NCBI RefSeq assembly: GCF_002723835.1
Contig: NZ_BEWG01000061.1
Coordinates: forward strand, 60,012 to 124,011
Direction of reading: 5' to 3'
DNA length: 64,000 nt
From: Mycobacterium sp. shizuoka-1
GTDB taxonomy: Bacteria; Actinomycetota; Actinomycetes; Mycobacteriales; Mycobacteriaceae
Position 1 is the first letter of the stretch. Every line of letters begins with the position of its first letter. Both the position numbers and the translations under genes were made by a program. Below the pieces are notes generated by a model. The model was given only the letters and a program-made list of their open reading frames with translations, did no database searches and was not told where the DNA came from. Shown in pieces: positions 50,232 through 58,685 of this stretch.

Positions 50232-50947
50232 CCGAACACGACCACCATGACCATGACCATGACCATGACCGCACCGTCAAACCGATGGTCGACGAGATCA
50301 CCGATTTCGAGGTGCTGGAGATCGCACTGCGCGAATTGTGCATCGAGAAAGGCATTTTCACCGCCGAGGAGCATCGCCGGTTCACCGAGTTCGCCGAGCA
50401 GATCGGCCCCACGCCGGCCGCCCGCCTGGTGGCCCGAGCATGGCTGGATCCCGACTTCAAGCGGCTCGCCCTGGCCGAACCGATGACCGCCAGCAAGGAG
50501 GTCGGCGTCGACTGGCTGGAACCGACCGGGTTCGGAACGCCCAGCGATTTCACCGCGTTCGCGATCCTCGAGGACACCCCGGCCGTGCATCACGTGATCG
50601 TCTGCGCGCTGTGCTCCTGCTATCCGCGACCCATCCTGGGCAACTCCCCCGAGTGGTACCGCACGCCGAACTACCGCCGCCGGCTGGTGCGCTGGCCGCG
50701 GCAGGTACTCGCCGAGTTCGGTCTCTACCTGACCGACGACATCGAAGTCCGGGTCCAGGACTCCAACCAGAAGCACCGCTTCATGGTCATGCCGATGCGC
50801 CCGCCCGGCACCGACGGGTGGACCGAGGACCAGCTCAGCGAGATCGTCACCCGCGACTGCCTGATCGGCGTCGCGTTACCGCGGCCCGGAGTGACCACCA
50901 ACGTCATCACCGACACCCGCCCCGCGATGCATCCGTCAGGGCAGTGA
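50228..50947 (+). CDS. Nitrile hydratase alpha/thiocyanate hydrolase gamma-type metal subunit
   Basis: A 239-residue catalytic subunit. The metal claw reads VCALCSCYPRPILGNSPEWY, with C126, C129, S130 and C131 as expected ligands; two of the cysteines are normally oxidised. The residue after the first cysteine is Ala, where known enzymes have Thr (cobalt type) or Ser (iron type). The two arginines that stabilise the claw are present in YRTPNYRRRLVRWP. The N-terminus is a His/Asp run (TEHDHHDHDHDHD) that could bind metal. It overlaps the beta-type gene by 4 nt. It should hydrate a nitrile or thiocyanate; the substrate is undetermined. Confidence 0.85.
   Translation: MTEHDHHDHDHDHDRTVKPMVDEITDFEVLEIALRELCIEKGIFTAEEHRRFTEFAEQIGPTPAARLVARAWLDPDFKRLALAEPMTASKEVGVDWLEPTGFGTPSDFTAFAILEDTPAVHHVIVCALCSCYPRPILGNSPEWYRTPNYRRRLVRWPRQVLAEFGLYLTDDIEVRVQDSNQKHRFMVMPMRPPGTDGWTEDQLSEIVTRDCLIGVALPRPGVTTNVITDTRPAMHPSGQ
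50245..50270 (+). repeat. CCATGA hexamer tandem repeat encoding a His/Asp tail
   Basis: Four perfect CCATGA units plus a partial one at the 5' end of the metal-subunit gene. Slippage here could lengthen or shorten the His/Asp tail by two residues per unit without shifting the frame. Confidence 0.8.
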
Positions 50948-50953
50948 ACGACC

Positions 50954-51292
50954 ATGACCGAACCCGGCACGCTGCGTCAGATCGTCGAACGTAACCAGGT
51001 GTGGTCGGTGATGGCCGCCAAATACGGCGTGCAGAACCCGGTGCCGCCGTGGAAGTCCAGCCTCGACGGCCTGTGTGACGCCCTCGACCACGCCCCGGCC
51101 GAGGCCGATGTGCCGACGTTCCAGGAACGGCGCGACGAGGAAGACGCCCTGTCGGCCACCGTCTATGCCGCCCTCCCCTATCCGGAAAGCCAGCTGGTGT
51201 CGCTCGCGCATTCGCTGCTGGCCCGCGGGATCATCACCGAAGACGAACTGCGGCAACGACTTTCCCTCGTGCGAGCCCGGCTGGAATCCTGA
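50954..51292 (+). CDS. Small nitrile hydratase/thiocyanate hydrolase-associated subunit
   Basis: A 112-residue protein resembling the N-terminal part of nitrile hydratase beta chains and the small NHase accessory proteins: PWKSSLDGLCDALDHAPAEA, PTFQERRDEEDALSATVYAA and LLARGIITEDELRQRLSLVR. In such operons it is either a structural subunit, as in three-subunit thiocyanate hydrolase, or an activator that inserts cobalt. It follows the metal subunit by 6 nt. Its role here cannot be decided by sequence alone. Confidence 0.75.
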   Translation: MTEPGTLRQIVERNQVWSVMAAKYGVQNPVPPWKSSLDGLCDALDHAPAEADVPTFQERRDEEDALSATVYAALPYPESQLVSLAHSLLARGIITEDELRQRLSLVRARLES

Positions 51293-51312
51293 CTCCAACC
51301 GCCGTGTCCCCC

Positions 51313-51360
51313 AATCGGTGGACACCGCAATCATCCGATGTTGCGTCTGATCGGTGGACA
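51313..51360. repeat. Direct repeat ATCGGTGGACAC upstream of the thioesterase-like gene
   Basis: Two exact 12-bp copies, 51313-51324 and 51349-51360, spaced 36 bp start to start in the gap after the nitrile hydratase-like operon. Same-face spacing of about 3.4 helix turns would suit a regulator acting on the gene at 51444. Confidence 0.5.
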
Positions 51361-51443
51361 CTGTGTGCCGCCGTCGAGGGTCATAGTTGCCTGGTGAGCC
51401 GTCAAGCAAGCGGCGGCTCCCCCAAAACCTAAGGACGGCAACG

Positions 51444-52289
51444 GTGAACAGCAGCATGGATCTCACGGAACGCACGGCAGCGGCCGCCAGCGCGATCGGC
51501 ATCCGCCCCGCCTATTTCATCCAGCAGACCAACGGGAGTTTCCGGCCGACGGCGTCGGCCGCGGCCTCCTGGACCGACGGCGTTCTCAGCGGCCAGGCGA
51601 TCGCCGGGTTGGCGGCCTCCACGCTGGAGCGCAAGTACGGCGCCGTCGGCTACCTGCCCGCCCGGCTGACCCTGGACCTGCTCAAACCGGCCCGGGCCGT
51701 CCCCACCCACACCCAGACCCGGCTGATCCGGCAGGGACACCGGATGCGGACCGCGGAGTGCGACATCATCCAGGACGACTGGATCGTGGCTCGTGCGACG
51801 CTGCTGCAGTACCGCCAGTCGCACACCAGCGCCGACGAGCAGTGGAGATCCGCGGTGAGCGTCATCGCGCGGGACACCGCGGACAGTCCGGCCCTGCACG
51901 TGGACGACGACGGCACCGGCTGGAGCCCGATGGGCGTGCGGCACGAGAACACCGGCCGCAAGCGCGCGTACTACGGCGGCCTGGATGCGGTCGCCGGCGT
52001 GCCGGCCACGCCCTTCGTCCGGGCGGCCGTCGTCGCCGAGGCTGCCGCCAATCTGGTGACCGACCTGGGCGCCGACGCCGTCGGCTACATCAACGGTGAC
52101 CTGACGGTCGCGCTGGCGCGGCTGCCGCGAGGGGTGTTCATCGGGGTACAGGCCGACACCCACTTCACCGAGAACGGGGTGTCGGTGGGTAGCGCGACGC
52201 TCTTCGACGACGACGGTGCGTTCGGCAGCAGCATGGTCACCGCGATGGCCCACCCGGCGGCCCGGATGGACCTCCGCGGCCGCGGCTAG
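51444..52289 (+). CDS. TesB-like acyl-CoA thioesterase family protein (paralogue)
   Basis: A 281-residue paralogue of the protein encoded at 1355. Shared landmarks are LPARLTLDLLKPARAVP, RTAECDIIQDDWIVARATLL, YINGDLTVALARLP and SVGSATLFDD. It is expected to be a cytoplasmic double-hotdog protein, probably hydrolysing acyl-CoA. The GTG at 51444 has AAGGA (51431-51435) at suitable distance; an ATG at 51456 is the alternative. A pair of 12-bp direct repeats lies upstream. It is convergent with the large secreted-protein gene. Confidence 0.7.
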   Translation: MNSSMDLTERTAAAASAIGIRPAYFIQQTNGSFRPTASAAASWTDGVLSGQAIAGLAASTLERKYGAVGYLPARLTLDLLKPARAVPTHTQTRLIRQGHRMRTAECDIIQDDWIVARATLLQYRQSHTSADEQWRSAVSVIARDTADSPALHVDDDGTGWSPMGVRHENTGRKRAYYGGLDAVAGVPATPFVRAAVVAEAAANLVTDLGADAVGYINGDLTVALARLPRGVFIGVQADTHFTENGVSVGSATLFDDDGAFGSSMVTAMAHPAARMDLRGRG

Positions 52290-52302
52290 GCGGGACTCCC
52301 CG

Positions 52303-54294
52303 CTACGAGCCGTCCCAGTTGGCCAGCACCCGCAGTTTCGACCACGGGATGTCGGTCATGTCGTAGTAGTCCCAGTCCAGGCCGGCGTTGGAATACACCG
52401 CACCAGGGTTGGTCGACGTCGCGTCCGGGGCGACCTCGAAGATGAACGCCATCCTCGCCCCGCCCTGGTCGCCGACGTAGGCGCCGTAGGTCTGCAGGGT
52501 CTTGGCGATCACCTTCTCGGCCGCCGAGATACCCGGGATCGCGTCGACGTTGATCGACGGATCCAGCTGGATGCGGGTGCCCTCCGGGATCGGAACCGCC
52601 ACCCCGGCCATGTTGACGCCATCGGACTTGGTGGCCGGGCCGGTGAACAGGGCGCTCGCAAGGTCACTGGAGATGAACAGCGCGTGATTGACACCGGTGT
52701 TGGCCGCGACCGCCGCGCTGAACTCCGCGGTGGTGATCACCCCGGCGTAGCGCGCGATGTTCGTCCCGGTCGCCGAGCCGGACGTGTCGACGCCGTTGCC
52801 ATTGAGGTCGGTGATGCCGCCCCACGCGGCCGACCAGGTGTCGGTGGCGCTGTCGTAGCTGGCCTGCCACAGCCCGTAGGCCTTGCCGGTGGTCGGGTCC
52901 AGGATCGCGATCTGCCGATCCGCGCCTCCCGGCAGGTTCAGCCCGACCGGAATGGCCACCGTGTAGGAGCCCATGGGATCGCTGCCCCACGGCTCGGTGA
53001 AGGTCACGTCGTAGCGCGGTGTCGAGGCGGTGGCCTGGACCAGGGTCACTCCGTAGTCGTAAAGGTCAGCCACCCGCTTGGCGTTGGCCGCCGACAGGTA
53101 GCTGACCCAGGTGGCACTGTTCGCGGCGATCACCGGGTTGGCGACGATCGGCTTCCACAACCAGTCGGCAGCCTGAAAGTACGGCGGCGTCTGCGTCGTG
53201 GACGAGGCCGGCACGACCGTGATCTTGTCGATGCGCAGGTTGCGGTCGCGGTTGGCCGACTGCCGCAGATCGTTGGTGAACGAGACGCTGATGGTGTGCG
53301 TCCCGGCGGACAGCGACACCGGAATCGTGTAGTCCGCCCACGTCGTCGAGGTGACCTGCGTGGTGGCCACCACGACGCCGTCGACGGACACCGCCATCAC
53401 CGGTGCGCCGTTGTACTGATCGCCGCGGGCGCGGATCAATAGCCCGGTGCTGGCCGCCAGCGACACCGTCTTGCTGGCCGTCCCGTTTGTCGACAACAGC
53501 AGGGCCTTGCGGCCGGAGGCCGCGGTGTCGTTGAACATGCTGCCCGCGCCGCCTGGCGTCACCGTCATCGACTCGCCCTCGATGGTGACGGTCGTGGTGC
53601 CGGTGGTCCCGGTGGCCGACGTGCCGGTCCCTGCGGTGGCGGCGGGCTTGGTGTACGAGGGCAGGCCGAGCAGTGACTCGAACTCCTTGCGGGCAACCGC
53701 CAGTAACGAGGTCAGCATCTGGGTGACCGAGGGCAGGAGCGGCGGATTGACCTTCTGCACAAGGGATTCGAGTGTCGACCGGGCCGCGGTGATGACCGCG
53801 CCGACCGAGGCGGCCGCAGTGCCGGTACTCCTCGCTGCCGAGACGGTCTGGGTGGCGGCGCCCTGCACCGGGGTGGCGGCCGCGGCGGCCTGCGCCGGCA
53901 CGGCGGGGCTGCTCACGGTCTTATCGGGTGCGACGCTGCCGCGGGTGGTCGGACGGCTGGTGGCCACGGGTTTTGTGGTGACGGTCGACGGCGAGGCCGG
54001 CCGTGCTCCGGAGTTGTGCGAATTTGACCGGGGCTTGCTTCGCGGCGACGACGACGCTCCGGCGGAAGCATGCCGGGCCGAGCGTGCCTGCGAGGAGTCG
54101 CTGCTCGACGACGAATCGGCTCCGGTGGTGTCGGCGTGGGCGACGGCGGCCCCCAGCATCGCCGACCCGATCCCGAATGCCACAGCCAACGCGCCGATGC
54201 GGCCGATGTGAGGGGCGAGCGCGGCACCGGGGGCATTGCATTTCGCGGAAGCTACCGGGCTGAACGAATACGGCGGAAAGTCTGTGATCGCCAT
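52303..54294 (-). CDS. Large secreted protein with carbohydrate-binding-like module
   Basis: A 663-residue exported protein. The signal region ends at about residue 54 (AHA-DT). Residues 55-175 are a Ser/Thr/Pro/Ala-rich low-complexity stalk. Residues about 234-362 form a beta-sandwich resembling CBM35/60-type modules (VTIEGESMTVTPGG at the start, GTHTISVSFTND, NRDRNLRIDKITV). The C-terminal 290 residues (from PPYFQAADWLWKP) form a domain I do not recognise, with WAAWGGITDLNGNG-like and FTEPWGSDPMGSYTV segments. A wall-glycan binding or glycan-active role is inferred. No LPXTG-type anchor is present. Confidence 0.78.
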   Translation of the reverse strand: MAITDFPPYSFSPVASAKCNAPGAALAPHIGRIGALAVAFGIGSAMLGAAVAHADTTGADSSSSSDSSQARSARHASAGASSSPRSKPRSNSHNSGARPASPSTVTTKPVATSRPTTRGSVAPDKTVSSPAVPAQAAAAATPVQGAATQTVSAARSTGTAAASVGAVITAARSTLESLVQKVNPPLLPSVTQMLTSLLAVARKEFESLLGLPSYTKPAATAGTGTSATGTTGTTTVTIEGESMTVTPGGAGSMFNDTAASGRKALLLSTNGTASKTVSLAASTGLLIRARGDQYNGAPVMAVSVDGVVVATTQVTSTTWADYTIPVSLSAGTHTISVSFTNDLRQSANRDRNLRIDKITVVPASSTTQTPPYFQAADWLWKPIVANPVIAANSATWVSYLSAANAKRVADLYDYGVTLVQATASTPRYDVTFTEPWGSDPMGSYTVAIPVGLNLPGGADRQIAILDPTTGKAYGLWQASYDSATDTWSAAWGGITDLNGNGVDTSGSATGTNIARYAGVITTAEFSAAVAANTGVNHALFISSDLASALFTGPATKSDGVNMAGVAVPIPEGTRIQLDPSINVDAIPGISAAEKVIAKTLQTYGAYVGDQGGARMAFIFEVAPDATSTNPGAVYSNAGLDWDYYDMTDIPWSKLRVLANWDGS

Positions 54295-54629
54295 GCGTCA
54301 TCCCCCATTCCGGCCGTCGGGCGCGCCGCTTCGCAGTGCGAAAGGTCTTGCCCGTCACGACTTCTGTTGTCGCAAGCGAAAATTACCAACTCCCGGCCCG
54401 CTCGTCTCGCTGTTCATCAGAACGAATACCGGCTTTTCTTTGCGGTAATCTCGAGATATTTGCCAGCGCGATCTAAGCGACAATTCACCAAACTGAGATA
54501 TACGCATCAAGCTGGAAAACGATCGCGTAAATGCAAATCCAGCAAACAAAACATGCGTCACAGCGATAGTGAGATGTTCTTCCGGTCGAGACCGGTTCAT
54601 CGCCGCGGCCGGCTCATTAGAGTGCAGCA
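54295..54629. other. AT-rich divergent intergenic region
   Basis: About 335 nt between the large secreted-protein gene and the enoyl-CoA hydratase gene. The section from about 54380 to 54580 is clearly AT-richer than the rest of the window and probably carries promoters in both directions. No gene, long repeat or recognisable RNA was seen. Confidence 0.55.
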
Positions 54630-55403
54630 ATGAGCCTCGTCACCTACGAACTCGACGACCATGTAGCCACCATCACCCTCAATCGCCCTGAGGCGCGCAA
54701 CGCCATCAACGGCCCGCTGCGCCAGGAGCTCAACGCCGCCTGGGACCGCTTCCGCGACGAGGAAGAGGCGTGGGTGGGAGTCCTGACCGCAACGGGCGAC
54801 GTCTTCTGTGCGGGCGGTGACCTCAAGGACGGCGAGGGCTCGGTGGGCACCTTCGGCGGCACGTTCTGGGAGAAACCGACCATCAACAGCTTCGAATCGG
54901 GCATGGAGCTGTTCAAGCCCACGATCGCCGCCGTGCATGGACCGTGCGTCGGCTACGGCCTCACCGGAGTGTTGTTCTGTGACTTCGTGATCGCGTCGAC
55001 CGAGGCCAGCTTCAGCTATCCCGAAGTGACACTGGGCGTTCCGACCATCGTGGGTGCCATCCGGCTGCCCCATCGCGTCGGCTGGGCCAACGCCATGGAG
55101 TTGCTGTTGACCGGCAAACCGATCAGCGCCGAGCGCGCCAAAGAGATCGGTCTGGTGTGGAAGCTGGTCGAGCCCGAGGACCTGCAGGCGCAGGCCCAGT
55201 CGTGGGCGCACACCCTCGCCGAGGCCGCGCCGCTTGCTGCGCGGGCCACCAAGGAGGTGGCCTGGCGCACCGCCGATATGGGCTGGATCGAATCGGTGCG
55301 CTTCGGTGAGGTGATGCGCAAGGTGGCCGGCGCCACCGAGGACGTCACCGAAGGTCTGCAGGCCTGGCAGGAAAAGCGCAGGCCGCAGTGGAGAGGGCGC
55401 TGA
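54630..55403 (+). CDS. Enoyl-CoA hydratase/isomerase family protein
   Basis: A 257-residue crotonase. Landmarks are ATITLNRPEARNAINGPLRQ, the CoA/oxyanion loop FCAGGDLKDGEG, and AAVHGPCVGYGLTGVLFCDF in the second oxyanion region, then FSYPEVTLGVPTIVGAIRLP. The position after GVP where hydratases often have Glu is Thr, so the exact reaction (hydratase, isomerase or hydrolase) is uncertain. It begins with ATG at 54630 and is convergent with the FadD gene. A role in fatty-acid or related acyl-CoA breakdown is expected. Confidence 0.88.
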   Translation: MSLVTYELDDHVATITLNRPEARNAINGPLRQELNAAWDRFRDEEEAWVGVLTATGDVFCAGGDLKDGEGSVGTFGGTFWEKPTINSFESGMELFKPTIAAVHGPCVGYGLTGVLFCDFVIASTEASFSYPEVTLGVPTIVGAIRLPHRVGWANAMELLLTGKPISAERAKEIGLVWKLVEPEDLQAQAQSWAHTLAEAAPLAARATKEVAWRTADMGWIESVRFGEVMRKVAGATEDVTEGLQAWQEKRRPQWRGR

Positions 55404-55424
55404 GCTGCCCGGCCCCGGCAGCGG

Positions 55425-57281
55425 TCAGTGCGCGCCCAACACGCCGGCGAGGTATTCGGCGCGGCAGGCCCGCCGGGCCAGTTTGCCGCTGGTGGTGCGA
55501 GGGATGGCGCCGGCAGGCAGTAGGCGTACGTCGGCAGCCTCGACCCCGTGGCGCGCACACACCGCCGAGCGGATCGCCTCGATCGCGGCCGCCGGATCGC
55601 TCCGGCTGGTCCCCGCCGCCCGCTCGGCGATGACGACCAGCGCATCCGGGCCGTGTTCGGTTGACATGCCGGGGATTTCGCCGGCCGGTACCGAGAACGC
55701 CGCGACATAGCCGCGGCGCACGATCGCCGAGGCATCCGCGGCGGTCTTTTCGATGTCCTGCGGGTAGAACGTTGCGCCGCGCACCGTCACCAGGTCGGCG
55801 AGCCGGCCGGTGACATACAGCTCGCCGGCCAGGTAGCAGCCGAGATCGCCGGTGCGCAGCCAGTCGGCATCGGCCGGCACGCCCTCGGCGTAACTGCCGG
55901 TGGGCAGCCGGCGCCCGAGCCGGGCGCCGAAGGCCTGCCGGCTCTCCTGCGGCTGACCCCAGTAACCCCGGCCGATGTTGTCGCCGTGCAGCCAGATCTC
56001 ACCGATGTGACCGTCGGGCAGTTCGTCGCCGGCGTCCGGGTCGACCATCACCGCCCACTGGCTGCGGGCCACCTGCCCGCATGACACCTGCGTCACGGTG
56101 CTGCCGGTATCGCCGGTTACTTCGACGGCGAACCCGGCCGCGAGCCGATCGCGGTCCAGCCGGGTGACCGTGGGGGTTGCGGTGGGGGCTATGGTCGCGA
56201 CGAACAGGGTGGCCTCGGCGATCCCGTAGGACGGCTTGAACGCGGTCGGCGGCAGTCCGTACGGGGCGAACGCCTCGGTGAAGGTGGTGATCGCCTCGGC
56301 GCTGACCGGTTCGGAACCGATGATCATCACCACATTCGCGAGGTCGATGTCCTCACCCGGGTCCGGCCGGCCGCGCTGTGCGGTCCACTCGTAGGCGAAA
56401 TTGGGTGCCGCGGTGACGACGTGGCCCTGGCGGGAGCCGTCGGACATGGCCCGGATCCAGCGTTGCGGCCTGCGGACGAAGGCGGTCGGCGACAGCAGGG
56501 TGGAATGGCCGCCGTACACCGTCGGGAAGCCGATCATCGACAGGCCCATGTCGTGGTAGAGCGGTAACCAGCTGACGCCGTGGGTGTTTCGGTCCAGCAG
56601 GTCGATCGACAAGATCATCTGGATCAGATTGGTTCCGACCGCGCGGTGGGTGATCTCCACCCCCACCGGCGGGCGGGTCGCGCCCGAGGTGTACTGCAGG
56701 TGCGAGATGTCGTCGACGTCGATCGGCGTCGGGACGAACTCGCAGGCCGCCGAATCCGGGATCTCGTCGATCACGAGCACCGTGGGCCTGCGGTTGGACG
56801 GCAGCTTGTCCAGGAAGCCGCGGACCCCGGCGACGGCGGCCGCGGTGGTGAGCACCGTGGTTGGCTGCGAGTCGGCCAGCGCGGTGTCGAGACGCTCGGC
56901 GTGACCGGGTAACTCGGGAGCGAACAGTGGCACCGCGATGGTCCCGGCCTTGATGGCGGCGAAGAAGCCGGCGACATAGTCGAGCCCCTGGGGGGCCAGC
57001 ACCGCCACCCGGTCACCCCGGTCGGCGCCGCGCTGGATGTGTGCCCCGATGGCCTGCAGCCGGGTGCCGAGCTGAGCCCAGGTCAGTTCGACGACGTCCG
57101 GTTCGGCCGCCCGACTGTAGTCGAGGTAGCGGTATGCCACGGCGTCGCCGATATGGGCGACATTTCGCTCGATCAACGAGATCAGCGTGACCCCGGGCGG
57201 CAGGACGACGCCACCGGCGCCGTCCAGACAGTCCTCGATCCGGAGCAGGCCGGCGGGAGCGTCGATGTGGCCGCGATCCAT
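55425..57281 (-). CDS. Fatty-acyl-AMP ligase (FadD-type)
   Basis: A 618-residue adenylate-forming enzyme. The phosphate-binding loop is YTSGATRPPVGVEITH, in the divergent form usual for mycobacterial FAALs. WLPLYHDMGLSMIGFP, SYGIAEATLFVATI, WLRTGDLGCYLAGELYVTGR and the C-terminal lysine motif IPRTTSGKLARRAC are present. FAALs activate fatty acids as acyl-AMP for transfer to polyketide synthases rather than to CoA. No modular PKS adjoins it; the type III PKS lies 7 kb away. It is divergent from a TesB-like thioesterase across a 61-nt promoter region. Confidence 0.9.
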   Translation of the reverse strand: MDRGHIDAPAGLLRIEDCLDGAGGVVLPPGVTLISLIERNVAHIGDAVAYRYLDYSRAAEPDVVELTWAQLGTRLQAIGAHIQRGADRGDRVAVLAPQGLDYVAGFFAAIKAGTIAVPLFAPELPGHAERLDTALADSQPTTVLTTAAAVAGVRGFLDKLPSNRRPTVLVIDEIPDSAACEFVPTPIDVDDISHLQYTSGATRPPVGVEITHRAVGTNLIQMILSIDLLDRNTHGVSWLPLYHDMGLSMIGFPTVYGGHSTLLSPTAFVRRPQRWIRAMSDGSRQGHVVTAAPNFAYEWTAQRGRPDPGEDIDLANVVMIIGSEPVSAEAITTFTEAFAPYGLPPTAFKPSYGIAEATLFVATIAPTATPTVTRLDRDRLAAGFAVEVTGDTGSTVTQVSCGQVARSQWAVMVDPDAGDELPDGHIGEIWLHGDNIGRGYWGQPQESRQAFGARLGRRLPTGSYAEGVPADADWLRTGDLGCYLAGELYVTGRLADLVTVRGATFYPQDIEKTAADASAIVRRGYVAAFSVPAGEIPGMSTEHGPDALVVIAERAAGTSRSDPAAAIEAIRSAVCARHGVEAADVRLLPAGAIPRTTSGKLARRACRAEYLAGVLGAH

Positions 57282-57342
57282 GACGGCAGTCTAGGCAGCT
57301 ATCGTGAGGTCGATTTCGACCACGATCAACCGCGGGGAGAGC

Positions 57343-58143
57343 ATGCCGAGCTGGATTGCCGATCTGGTCCGGCTCGACCTCGACGGACCCCTCGACGGCG
57401 GCGGTCAGCGGTTCCGCGCGTCGGCCACCTACGGTGCGGGTCCGCGACTGTTCGGCGGGCTGATCGCCGCGCAGGCGCTGGCCGCGGCGGCCGCCACCGT
57501 CGAATCCACCCGGGTGCCCCAGTCGTTGCACGCCTACTTCATCAAGGGCGGCCGGATCGGCATCGACGTGGAATTGCGCGTCGAGATCACTCGCGACGGC
57601 CGGTCGTTCAACACTCGCCGGGTCACCGCGGTGCAGGACGGGGCGGCGATCTTCGAGATGATGGTGTCGTTTCACCAGCCGGAGATCACCACCGACTGGC
57701 AACGGGCGCAGCCGCCCGCGGTCGCCTTCGCCGACGCGACGACTCTCACATCCCTGCCTGTCGAGTGGGCCGATCACTTCGACATCCGGATCGCCCCGCC
57801 CGACGGCGAGATCGACTGGCCGACGCAGCCGTTCTGGTTCCGCACCCGCGAGCCGGTCGAGGACGATCCGGTGCTGCGCGCCTGCGTGCTGACGTTCATC
57901 TCCGACCTGGGCTTGGTGTCCTCGGCCCGGCCTCCTGGCCCGGCCATGCCGGGGCCGGGCGGGGCCGCCAGCCTCGACCACGCGCTGTGGTTGCACCGGC
58001 CGAGCGATCCCCATGACTGGCATCTCTACGACGCGGTCGCGGTGAGTCACAGCGACGCGCGGGGCTTGGCACGCGGCTCAATTCACCGCGACGACGGTAC
58101 CCTGATCGCCAGCGTCGCCCAGGAATCGCTCTGGCGAATCTGA
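57343..58143 (+). CDS. Acyl-CoA thioesterase, TesB double-hotdog type
   Basis: A 266-residue thioesterase. The N-terminal hotdog shows YGAGPRLFGGLIAAQALAAA (G-G helix) and SLHAYFIKGGRIGIDVEL, then GRSFNTRRVTAVQDGAAIFE. The C-terminal hotdog shows VLTFISDLGLVSSA and ASLDHALWLHRP. The order and spacing match acyl-CoA thioesterase II. GGGGAGAG precedes the ATG at 57343. It is divergent from the fatty-acyl-AMP ligase; together they suggest coordinated fatty-acid activation and release. Confidence 0.9.
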   Translation: MPSWIADLVRLDLDGPLDGGGQRFRASATYGAGPRLFGGLIAAQALAAAAATVESTRVPQSLHAYFIKGGRIGIDVELRVEITRDGRSFNTRRVTAVQDGAAIFEMMVSFHQPEITTDWQRAQPPAVAFADATTLTSLPVEWADHFDIRIAPPDGEIDWPTQPFWFRTREPVEDDPVLRACVLTFISDLGLVSSARPPGPAMPGPGGAASLDHALWLHRPSDPHDWHLYDAVAVSHSDARGLARGSIHRDDGTLIASVAQESLWRI

Positions 58144-58313
58144 CCCGCTTACCGGCTCGTCCGGCATCGGTGATTCGCAGGCCATGGCCAGTCCGGGGCG
58201 CCCACTCTGTCAGCCCGAAACAACGGTGTTTAGCCGAGACCGGCTAGGGGAACAAACTCGCATTCGGCCGCGTTGACGCGACGTCGAGTGCGGAAGAACG
58301 AAAGGCACGGACT

Positions 58314-58604
58314 ATGACGGTTGATTATGACGCCCCTCGCCGTACCCAGGCCGAGCCTGAGGAGGAATCCCTCGAGGACCTGGCGGGCCGGCGCAAGGAC
58401 ACGGCGACGGCCGTGATCGATGTGGACGAAGCGGAAGCCGCTGACTCGTTCGAGCTCCCCGGCGCCGATCTGTCCGACGAGGAATTGACGGTGCGGGTGA
58501 TCCCGAAGCAGGCCGACGAGTTCACCTGCACCAGCTGCTTTCTCGTCCACCACCGCAGTCGGCTGGCCGACGCGGCAAGCATGACCTGTACCGACTGCGC
58601 CTGA
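58314..58604 (+). CDS. DUF4193 protein
   Basis: A 96-residue acidic protein of the actinobacterial DUF4193 family. The N-terminus is charged and probably disordered (AEPEEESLEDLAGRRKD). The C-terminus holds a small cysteine knuckle FTCTSCFLVHHRSRLADA then MTCTDCA, with two CxxC pairs that could bind zinc. The family is well conserved in mycobacteria, with unknown function. The ATG at 58314 follows a 170-nt spacer with no other gene. Confidence 0.88.
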   Translation: MTVDYDAPRRTQAEPEEESLEDLAGRRKDTATAVIDVDEAEAADSFELPGADLSDEELTVRVIPKQADEFTCTSCFLVHHRSRLADAASMTCTDCA

Positions 58605-58685
58605 CGCAAACGGCCGGCCAGGTCGTATCGCGGAGGCAATATGCCTGTGCGACAACGACTCTGGCCGGCTGTTGCGTGCGATCAG

